Shown: positions 48,777 through 58,062 of the stretch, one piece after another
Layout of the letters: the number at the start of each line of letters is the position of its first letter
How positions within the stretch are numbered: position 1 is the stretch's first letter
NCBI RefSeq assembly: GCF_001659605.2
Contig: NC_035162.2
Span: forward strand, 8,203,248 to 8,267,247
Direction: 5' to 3'
Source: Manihot esculenta
Taxonomy: Eukaryota > Streptophyta > Magnoliopsida > Malpighiales > Euphorbiaceae
Length of the DNA: 64,000 nt
Program-made: the position numbers and the translations under genes
The notes under the pieces: model-generated
The model's database searches: none
Told to the model about the DNA's origin: nothing
What the model saw: the letters and a program-made list of their open reading frames with translations, nothing else

Positions 48777-50181
48777 TGATAAGCGGTTGTCGAAGCCGTC
48801 AAAAATAAACCTATTAAACAATCAACAATAAACTTGTAGATAGTGGCAATAGGGTCGAACCACAGGGAATTGACACCAATGATTTTCCTAATAATGACTA
48901 GGTCAAGTAAATAACAAGTAATTAAAAGAGGGGGGTTTTGATTTGATGATTAAAATTAAATAGCAAAAGAAAGCAATAATTTAAAGTTTGAGTAAATCAA
49001 TAAGAGAAAAGCTTCTAGTTGAAGTATGGATCTTTTTCAGATTGTTTAGAATTGATCATTGATTCTTTAATACTCCTATTTATCTCAACAAATTAGTTTA
49101 GGATGTGGAAGACGCTTCTCACAATCCAAATTCCTCCTTAGTTCTAGTTTGATTAGGAAACGTTCGCTAATCAAACACTAGTTAACAAGTTGCCAAGGAA
49201 CGTCCTTGGGGCCTTTGGCATCGAACAACTGTTGACTGCATTAAGACTTAGAGAAACCCAATTCTATCCTTGCCAACCGCGTGGTCAAGTTTAGATTATG
49301 CAATTTGATTAAATGTGTATTTGAACAACCTAAGCAATTACGGACCTAAATCATTCAAACAATATTACTTAAGCAATTTAAAAACAATGGGCCCTTATTG
49401 ATTCTAAAAGCAAAGTAATAATTATGGAAAGCTCAAATTGCATAAATATTGATAATAAATAGAAGTTTAACAATGGAGATTTAAATCTCCCAATTCATCA
49501 CAAAATCTGAAATTCACCAACTTCAACTAGAAAAGGAGGAATTTAACCACTCATGGTGGACTAAATACACAAAAAGATGAAAAGAAAAGAAAAAGGAAAG
49601 AGGCTGCAGAGTTTCTGGCGAGGGAGAAGATGCTGACTAGCTGATCAGAAGATGCCCCTTGCTGGTTTGGAGGTTGCTCTTTTATAGCTGAAGAATTCCA
49701 TCCTTCTAGGGTTTTGAAATCCACTTTTAATTTGGCTTGTGATTCCTCTTTTGATGTTGAATTTAATTGCAACTGGAATTTCTTAAGTGAGAAACTCTTT
49801 CGTGGCTCTTGGAATTGTTTTGGTAGTGATTGAGTTGGATTTGGACTTCTGAAAACTCAAAATTCGGTTTCCTGAACAATTTCCCGCTTTGTTGTATTTT
49901 CTGCTGTCATTGTGATCGGGGCAGTGATTTGGGCAAATCACTGGTCCAATCACTTTCTGCAAGTCTGTGCTATCTCTGCTAGTGATCTGGGCAGTTTCTG
50001 CGAGTGATTTGGGCAAATCACTGGTCCAATCACTTTTGCTGTCATTTTCTCCACTTTTTCTCCAACTTTTCAATTTCTTCCTTTTCTACAAAAGCATAAC
50101 AAAAACACAATTTAAGCTAGAAAAATGTGTAAATAAACAGTAAATAATATATTAAAAACATGGTTAAATTATGCTTGATCA
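48777..50181 (-). repeat. 5' LTR of the non-autonomous gypsy element
   Basis: 1405 bases with the same ends as the partner LTR. It has only one orientation of the GAAACGTTCG-centred hairpin (about 49147-49177) and two perfect 18-bp palindromic repeats (49924 and 50004). Confidence 0.93.
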
Positions 50182-50396
50182 CATGGACTGCAATTGCTGG
50201 GAGTTTCGAAAATTGATAATGGAAAGGGTAATTTACAATTTAGTCCCTGGGTATTGCCATTATTAACAAGTCAATCCCTGTATTTTCAGAAACCTATTAA
50301 AACGTCCTTATGTTTTCTCTCCGTCAACGAAATAGTCCTTCTGTCTATTTTTGCCGTTAAAAATATAGTAAAAGACTAAATTGCCCCTAATTATTT

Positions 50397-50753
50397 TTCT
50401 CCTCCTCCTCCTTCCTTTTCTTCTTCATCAATTCTTCTTCCTTTTGCTTCTTCTTCTTCTGCTTCTTCTCCTTTTTCTTCTTCTTCTTCTGTTTTTTCTC
50501 CTTCTTTTTCTGCTTCTTCTCCTTTTTCTTCTTTTGCTTCTTTTTCTTCTTTTTCTTCTTTATCTTCTTCTTCTTCTTCTCATTCTTCTCCTTCTTCTTC
50601 TTCTTTTTCTTCTTTTTCTTCTTTCTCTCCTTCTTTTTCTTCTTCTCCTTCTTCTTCTTCTTCTTCTCCTTCTTCTTCTTTTTCTTCTTTCTCTTCTTCT
50701 TCTTCTTCTTCTTCTTTTTCGGAGGAGGAGGAGGAGGAGGAGGAGGAGGAGGA
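50397..50753. repeat. Long CTT-type tract switching to a GGA tract
   Basis: About 320 bases of nearly pure pyrimidine (TTC/CTT with interruptions, to 50720) switch abruptly to (GGA)11 at 50721-50753, so one strand changes from all-pyrimidine to all-purine. Poly-Leu and poly-Arg open frames across it are artefacts of the repeat. Confidence 0.95.
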
Positions 50754-50779
50754 AAGAAAATATATGGATTATTTTGTTG

Positions 50780-51145
50780 ATAAAGAGAAACAAAAAGGAT
50801 GTTTTAATAGATCTTAGAAAAGATAGGGACTATTTCGTTGACAAAAAGAAACAATAAGGACGTTTTAATATATTTCTAAAAATATAGGGAGAGACGATTT
50901 CGTTGACAGAAAGAAACGATGATGAGGGACTATTTCGTTGACTTAAATAAACGATAAGGATGTTTTAATAGATGTGAGAAAAGATAGGGACTATTTCATT
51001 GATGGAAAAAAATAATAAGGACGTTTTAATAGATATGAAAAAAGATAAAAATATTTTAATAGATTTTTGAAAATGTAAGGACTAACTTGTTAATAATTAC
51101 AATATACAAGGACTAAATAAATGGTTTTATTTGAGGGTAAAATTG
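50780..51145. repeat. Subterminal TIR-derived repeats in the MITE
   Basis: Units containing agatagggactatttcgttgac and aggacgttttaatag recur at intervals of about 60-100 bases (near 50795, 50857, 50956 and 51017). The stretch at about 51075-51145 is a degenerate copy of the outermost right TIR. Repeated duplication of the right end is the simplest explanation. Confidence 0.8.
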
Positions 51146-52629
51146 GATTTTAAAAATTTTCTCTCTCCTCCTTTATCTAATTTTAACGGAAAATAGGACG
51201 GAAGGACTATTTCGTTGACGGAAATAAAACATAAGGACGTTTTAATAGGTTTCTAAAAATACAGAGACTGACTTGTTAATAATGGCAATACACAGGGATT
51301 AAATCGTAAATTACCCTAATGGAAATGTTTTGTGAAGGTGGCATGATGCGGGAACTTACGATGCTAAAACCAAGACTGGAGGGCCTAATGGTTCCATCAG
51401 GAACGAGAAAGAGTACAATCACGAAGCTAATAGAGGTCTTAAACTCGCTATCGATTTGTGCGGTGAGCTCTTTTTACTAGTTATATCTGGACGTTTGTTT
51501 TGAGATTAGTTTTTCCCCCTTCTTGAAATTGCTTCTGGATTCTGTTTTTCAGAGGAAATCAAGGCCAAACACCCCAAAATTACGTATGCTGACCTCTATC
51601 AGGTGATTACTTATTTTCAGATCATATGATCTAGTTTTGTTCAATAACAATGGAAGGAATTATTTCTCATACTGTTGCAGAAATTATAGATTTAATTTAA
51701 CTTGTTTTTTTTTTCTTCTCGGGAAATTTAGCTAGCTGGGGTTGTTGCAGTGGAGAGGTCACTGGAGGTCCAAATATTGACTTCGTCCCAGGCAGAAAGG
51801 TATTCTTATGATAGAATGGCCGTCACCCAATAGTTCTTATCTACTAACTTCTTTGTTTCTTTGTCAGGATTCAACTGAATCTGCTGAGGAGGGTCGTCTT
51901 CCTGATGCCAAAAAGGGTCTGTATCTGAGTATCTGCTGAAGAAAACACTATTGTGTTCATTTCATTGAAACACATACCATTATAATCTAATGTGGTTGCA
52001 GGTGCATCGCATTTAAGGGATGTATTTTCTCGAATGGTCTGTCAGACAAGGAAATTGTGGCACACTCTGGTGGTCATACCCTGGTAATGTTTTCAGAGAT
52101 TGGAAATGATTGTTTTTAACGTGCTTGACCTTGATTTTTTGCTTCGTGTCATAGGGAAAGGCACATAGGGAAAGATCAGGTTTTGAAGGTGCTTGGACAA
52201 AGGAGCCGCTGAAGTTTGACAACTCCCACTTCAGGTCAGAAACTTATTATCCTAAGCTTCTGAAACGAGACTCAGAGGGGCTGTTAAAGCTCCCTCTTGG
52301 ACAAGACTCTGGTGGAAGATCCTAAGTTTCGCCCCTATGTTGAGCGATGTGCAGAGGTATTAGGCAGACTATATTCGTTTCCTCGCGTGGATAATTGATA
52401 CACTGTGTGTGATCTGCATAATTACTGTGGCAGGACGAGGATGCATTCTTCACAGACTATGCGGAAGCGCACAAGAAATTATCAGAAGCTGGGCTTTACT
52501 CCACCTTCCAGAGCTGCTAAGGGTACACTTCTTGCACAGAGTGCTGTTGGAGTTGCAGTAGCTGCAACTGTAGTAATATTTAGTTACTATTATGTTTCTG
52601 TTTCTCTTATCCAAGTCCAGCCACGATGA

Positions 52630-52820
52630 ATTGGGGTTTGCAAATATATAGTGAAATTAGATACTGAATTTATTCCCAAACTCAAAAAAATAGAAATAAT
52701 ATTCTTTAGCAATGGGGAAAACCCCACTGCTCACAGGAACTAGGGTCCAGGAGAACAAGTTCATCTCCATCCGAGAATTTTAAAAGATTAACTTAGTGAA
52801 TTAGGCTGACTTTAGTCAGG
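52630..52820. other. Convergent spacer between APX relic and POLLENLESS3-LIKE
   Basis: Only 191 bases separate the two stop codons, so the 3' ends of the two transcripts probably overlap or abut here. Confidence 0.6.
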
Positions 52821-54554
52821 CTAGGCTCTTGGGCTGAGAGACAGTGTTATGTCCCGGAAAACCTCGAGCCTCTTTTCGGTTGTCGCTTGAAAGATACTGG
52901 TGATACCAGTTTCAACTGGCTTCCCTGCTTCATTTGTTGGTCCCAAAACTGCTGCAAGAATAGCCTCCTCGAAGTCTTCATTGCCTGGTAACAGCTCAGA
53001 CAATCTCCCCTCTGTTTCATCAGATAGCCCCTCTGTTTCATCAGATAGCCTTCTTGACTTGTTTTCTGAGTTGTCAGGCTCCACTGGTGGCTTATTGAGC
53101 ACTCCCATTTCATTCCCTCTGCTCGAATTTGCAGAATTTCCTGACCTTGTTCTCTTAAGGGTCTCATGGAGTTGATTCCCAGTTGGCTCTTTTGCCATTT
53201 TCCAGGAATAGAATGGGGGTGCATCCACATTCAGTGAATTCCCAAAAGTAGCAAACTGTTTGATACTTTTTTGCTGTGAAAGCACCGTCTGGTATGCTAC
53301 TATATTTGAATCTATGTTCTCATCGGCAAAATCATCATGCAATTTGCTTGCATTTGTTGTTGATAAGTTGCTATGATCCTTGCAAGGCTGAGGCTGCCAA
53401 ATGGATGATGAACCAAGAAACGCATCAAAGAGCCTACTCTGTTCAACCCGGTCTCCTCCCTTGTTCATCATCTCGGATTCAAGATCCTTAAGCATCTGCT
53501 GTGCCCTTTCATAGGCTTTGAGATGGGAATCTACACCTCTTGGGCCATCTGCAACAGCTGGTTTCACTAGGCGCAATGTCTCTTTAGCCTCTGCAATCCT
53601 CCCCTGCTTCATTAAGCATATACCAAGATTGCACATCTTATTGTTGTCAGTTGCAATAGAAAGTGCCCGCCGATAAGCATCTTCTGCTTCGACGTAGTTA
53701 TTTTGCTGCATCAGTGCCCATCCCAAGTTCCCCTGAAACAAGAATAATGCCCAACTTCAACTAGTGCCCAAGATAGAGTGCTTTAGAGATTGGAGTGCAG
53801 AGATAACATTTCTTACCAGTAACCGAGTTGCTTCTTGTTCAACAGAGACCTGAAATTTCTTTCCTTGAGACCTGGCAGTCTTTGTGCGTTTGCCATTGAA
53901 AGCAAGCCCTTGTTGAATCAAATATAGCTTGTGCTTCAACAATGCTATTTGGTCATCCAATCTCCCACATCTCTACGAGATCATTTATAGCATAATAATC
54001 ATAAAATGAAACAAATGGGCAGAAAATAATTAAACATTACATATTGATATTTAACCAGAAACCTTGTAAAGATCCAAAAGAATATTGTCAAGGGACTCTT
54101 GGGCTTGATCTGAACAACGGCTCCTCAATGACTTGATGGCTTCAATGGCTTCCTCAGCCCGATTCTGTTGCTTCATGACAATGGCCATATCTTTCAAAGC
54201 ACTATCCACTCTATCCCCAGCATTTATGGCTGCCCAAAACAGAGGAATGGCCTTCTCTGGATCTTTATCTACCAACTAATTAAACAGGACAAAACAAATG
54301 AAACTTATCAAGAAAATGAACTAAAAGCAAGAGAAAGCTTATCGCGTATCTGAACCAGTTTCAAACTAAACCAGAAGAAGGCTCACTTGAACATTTTTTG
54401 CTCTCACATAAGGAGTGTCACCCACAGGGACTTTATGGATGGCGTGAAAGGACTCAGAGCGTGTTCTGGAAACCCCAAGAGGCTTGGCTGGTGAAGTGGG
54501 AGCGGATTTCGTGGGTCTAAAACCAGGAGGAGCATTCCACATATCTTGCAGCAT
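52821..54554 (-). CDS. POLLENLESS3-LIKE TPR protein (MS5/SDI1 family)
   Basis: Tetratricopeptide protein of the MS5/POLLENLESS3 family, whose Arabidopsis founder is needed to exit male meiosis; related SDI proteins act in sulfur-deficiency responses. Four exons on the minus strand: 54554-54387, 54275-54063, 53972-53817 and 53732-52821 (GT-AG), joining to 482 residues. The N-terminus (NAPPGFRPTKSAPTSPAK) and YVRAKNVQ precede TPR helices: DPEKAIPLFWAAINAGDRVD, ALKDMAIVMKQQNRAEEAIE, NLGWALMQQNNYVEAEDAYR and KMCNLGICLMKQGRIAEAKE. The C-terminal half is polar and poorly structured, with a small SDETEG duplication (near 53000-53045), ending with an acidic patch and LPGNEDFEEAILAAVL. Assignment to the -LIKE branch rests on the intact N-terminal motif. 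The gene is convergent with the APX relic, with 191 bases between their stops. Confidence 0.9.
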
Positions 54555-57500
54555 ATTTTAAAGCACAAATTTAAGTCTTCTCCCTCTTCTTTTCTTTTTG
54601 CCTTTGGAGAGAAAAGAGAAAAAAAAAAGGAGCAGTGAAGAAGGAGGTGAAAGGCGGAGGGAAAATGAAGGAAGGCTCAGACAGCTTAGGGAGAAAAGAC
54701 CAAACAAATACCAAGGAGAGATGTGAACTTAGAAAGGCTGAATAACGGGAATGAAATTTGAAAATATATGACCGTTGAGTTTACCGTTTTACTTCTATGT
54801 TAGTAGCTTTTGCAACCTCGCATTAATTTACATTCGATGGGATATTAGTATGTATTTGCATTTTGACCCCTATAATTCAATTAAATTGTATTTTTTTCTC
54901 AATACTATCCAATTTTTTTCATTTATATTATATTTAGTTTAATTCCAATTCCTTACATTTTATAAAATTTAATTGATTAATATTTTTAGTTAAAAAAATA
55001 AAATTCAATTCTAATATTACCTAAGTTTTGATAGAATTTGAATTTCACAAAACTTATTTAACAATATTTTATAGACTAAAATACTCATAATAAAACTTTT
55101 TTTTAATTATAATTTATTTTACTAATTAATTAATCAAATAACTGAAAATTAATAAATAATTAAAAAATTAATGATTTCAAAATGATTAAAAATTATTTTA
55201 ATATATAATTATATTTTTCAATTTTTATATTATTTTATAAATATTAAATAAAAATAATAAATACTACTATTCCATTTTTATTTTTGAGAATCTCTTGATT
55301 GAATCGAATGAAAATTTTCTTACAGTATATGCTAATAATTTATTTTGATTTTATAGTGAATTTATATTTTATGAATTAAGATTATTATTATTATTGATTA
55401 ATTATTATGCACATATGTGAATAAAAAATGTTTTATAATAGAAAATTTATATATATATACATACACTTTACACTTAAGGGCAATTTAAAAGTTAGAAATA
55501 AATAAATTTTAATTTTAAAATTAAATTAAAGATAAATTATATGAAATTTAATTGAATTCTATATTTTAAATTATATCAAACCAAATTTATTTTTGCTATT
55601 TATTTAAATAAATTAGTACGATTTAGAATGAATTCAAATTTAAAAAATAATATTTATGGTGAATTTAAGTTTTAAAAATAATATTTATGGCGGGTTAAGA
55701 TTTTATATGTAGAGTATTCATTCTCGAATTTATTTATATAAATAATTAATATTTAATATAAAAAATAAATTTTATAAAATTTTTATATATTTTTATTTAA
55801 AAAATAAAATTTAAATATTTATTTAAAATATTAAATTTTTTAAATAAAAATAAAAAAATATTTTTATATAAATTATTTATTAAAATATATAAATGAATTT
55901 TATTCGGATAATAATAATCATGGCCGGAGAACCCAACCTAAAGTTGCTGGCCTTTGATGAATTAACCATCTGTGCCCTCACCTCAAGCATAGAAATTAAA
56001 CAGTTGAACAAGATGAACTCAATCATTATTAAACTGCAGTCTTCTTGACAACAAGGCTCTAAAATTTAAAAGAAAATTAATTTTAAAAGAAATAGTAACG
56101 AGGGTTTTCTGTATGAATGCGCAGGATAATCCCTTAAAGTAGGTAGGATATCAGAAAAAACTTAAAACAAGATCTAAGTAACTTATATAAGAGAAAAGCT
56201 TGTGAGCAGAGGGATTGATCCTTCCAATGATCTAGTTGTTGACATCTCTTGGACAGTTTCTACATTAAGGTGCAGACACCAAGAAAATCCATATGAAGGA
56301 AATGACTAGAACTAAATCTTGAGCTTAAAATATGCCCCCAATTGGATTGATACCACTCAAGTTAGAATAAACATGGTTCATTACATATAAACATGATTCC
56401 GTTACATTTGCACAATTTCGATCATTGAATTCAAAATCAAAGGAGATATTTAGTCTCTAACATATAATTGCACATTTTCTGATTTTCAAAAAATAAAGTT
56501 ACTAAATTCTCAACCACTTGTTTTGAATTCAAGAATTGAGATTATTGATAGTCACGTTTCCACAAAGTAAGAGGTCGAATCGCAATTAATTTCCCTCTTT
56601 CCCATTGTTGTTATTAATTATTATACAGACAGATTGCGATTGTGATTTTTTTTCCTTTCTCTTTTATTCAGAAAAGCTCGTACCAATCACCGGCCAACTA
56701 AAATTTTCACTCACATTGCAAGGCGACAAGCTCATGCATGCTCATGATATTACTAAAAACATTTTCATTGCAAGGTGGGATATATATATAGAGAGAGAGG
56801 GGGGGAGAGATGTTTGATAGCTCAACATCTTACATAATGTCAACCAACTAAACATATAAATACTCCAATCAACACTCTATGTGAAGAAAATTAGATTCTA
56901 TGACATGTTTGCCTCATGCTTTCTCTTTCTGTCTCTCATTCTCCTCCTCCTAGTCCTCCTCATTATTATGATCATCATTTTCAATAAGATGATAACAATA
57001 TAGCTCAATTCTGTATAAGTTGAATTTAGCTCCATTAATCCTTCAAAGTGCACCATCATTTTAGACATTAGCTAAAGTTTGACATTTACATATGCCAGCC
57101 TACAAAAGGCTTAACTTTTATGTTTTAACTTTTAAGTAGAGTCATACATCATAATCGTGCCTGAACTACTTCAGGGTCCATGAGACAAAAAACCAGATAT
57201 TAACTCAGACCAAGACTGCGTTGAGAATTAGAGTAAATATGCTTTTGTGTTCACCAATGTTTGCAGGCAATGTAACCTCAGATCGTGCCTGAACTACTTC
57301 AGGGTCCATGAGACAAAAAACCAGATATTAACTCAGACCAAGACTGCGTGAGAATTAGAGTAAATATGCTTTTGTGTTCACCAATGTTTGCTGGCAATGT
57401 AACCTCAGATCCTGACATAAGTGACACTAACTACTAAGACTGTCCAGATCTAAGCAAACTATCTTCATAGATGGTGCATACATGCACGATTTTGCTTTAC

Positions 57501-58062
57501 ACGCCTTTTCTTATTTATTCAAGGAGGAAAGTGTCTACTTATCAATTGACAATGCTGATTCTAACAAGTATCTAACCACCTTATTTTTCCTTCCCAACAG
57601 TGTCTCACCTCACTGAATAAAATTATCATCAAAAGAATGTTTACCTAAACACTGATCCAATAGAAAGTTATTCTAGAACAATGCTCTTCTGACTTTTAAC
57701 GTTTTAGCTTTTAGGTCCTTTAAGGATCAATGTCAACATCAGGCAAGTAAAAAAAGGTGAAAATAAAATAGTCAGCTAACGCCTGAAGGCAGCTTAAATA
57801 AGTATCAAAATGGCAAGTTGAGAGGACAAAGAAAAAGAAACTTCTCATACGAAACTAAAAATAAGATGCAACTGTTTAGACATCCCTGCATTACCTCAAA
57901 GTGTAAGCAAATTTTTGGCGCGTCACATAAACAATATCTTCCCAAGACAGCATGAGGAATTAGAAATAAAAAAGGTTAATGGTAGAAAGAAAACAAGGAT
58001 TTACAAGCCTCAGCAATATGCCAATGACTCTGAATTTCAAGTTCTCCATAACTTAACTCAAA
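54555..58062. other. AT-rich intergenic region
   Basis: The leader and promoter of POLLENLESS3-LIKE lie at the left. From about 54830 to 55920 the sequence is extremely AT-rich and noncoding. From about 55920 to 57900 it is mixed, with a GA run near 56790 and a 128-bp tandem duplication at 57154-57409. No gene could be supported. Confidence 0.5.
57154..57409. repeat. 128-bp tandem duplication
   Basis: The unit beginning atcgtgcctgaactacttca at 57154 is repeated at 57282, nearly identical apart from one missing T and a few substitutions. It lies in intergenic DNA. Confidence 0.93.

Larger units (their letters stand above)
43109..50181 (-). mobile_element. Non-autonomous Ty3/gypsy element (gag-protease only) in APX intron 1
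   Basis: Two LTRs (43109-44559 and 48777-50181) start TGATAAGCGG and end TTGATCA, and flank 4.2 kb of internal DNA. On the minus strand the order is 5' LTR (right), primer-binding site, gag, protease, 3' remnant, polypurine tract, 3' LTR (left). Target duplications are CACGG (43104-43108) and CATGG (50182-50186), one CpG-type transition apart. RT, RNase H and integrase are missing: the frame passes from the segment after protease (KKAIGWTLEDIKG) straight into the 3'-terminal coding remnant near 45850. The PBS resembles the tRNA-Asp sites of the plant Athila/Tat group. By eye the LTRs differ at about twenty positions plus one 46-bp block, which suggests a fairly recent insertion. Mobilisation would need a helper element. 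Confidence 0.9.
50226..51316. mobile_element. Mutator-like MITE with 9-bp target duplication
   Basis: Terminal inverted repeats of about 136 bases (50226-50361 and 51181-51316) begin GGGTAATTTAC. They match closely across, for example, CCATTATTAACAAGTCA and CCTATTAAAACGTCCTTATG. The element is flanked by a perfect 9-bp direct repeat TAATGGAAA (50217-50225 and 51317-51325), the length made by Mutator transposases. No transposase is encoded. The interior holds a long CTT/GGA microsatellite and four or five partial copies of right-TIR sequence (ggactatttcgttgac, aaggacgttttaatag). It sits 12 bases before the exon 2 acceptor of the APX relic. Confidence 0.92.
42957..52629 (+). pseudogene. Ascorbate peroxidase pseudogene, peroxisomal membrane (APX3) type
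   Basis: Eight exon remnants follow the APX gene plan: 42957-43069, 51338-51462, 51553-51602, 51732-51799, 51868-51916, 52002-52083, 52155-52356 and 52434-52629. Exon 1 encodes [19 protein letters not shown] and CAPIMLRLA; exon 2 has the active-site segment [19 protein letters not shown]; exon 6 has the proximal-histidine segment SGGHTL. The last exon encodes a hydrophobic anchor (VGVAVAATVVIFSYYY) typical of APX3-type enzymes, without the usual basic tail. Frame breaks: +2 in exon 4 (near 51754-51757), -1 in exon 6 (near 52036), +1 in exon 7 (near 52297) and +1 in exon 8 (near 52495). There is also an 18-base in-frame insertion near 52235-52255. Intron 1 is 8268 bases because of two transposon insertions. 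No working enzyme can be made without frame changes. A sequencing origin of the indels is possible but four together argue for decay. Confidence 0.88.

Noticed and set aside
44302..50021. GTGATTTGGGCAAATCAC copies considered as a bacterial-type operator array
   Set aside because: They occur only within a plant retroelement and partly in coding DNA; no regulator or bacterial gene is present.
50381..50857. 158-codon Leu/Phe-rich frame and an Arg-rich frame on the opposite strand
   Set aside because: Both are direct translations of the CTT/GGA microsatellite inside the MITE.
52847..53230. 127-codon minus-strand frame overlapping POLLENLESS3-LIKE exon 4
   Set aside because: Alternate frame of a confirmed exon with no motif.
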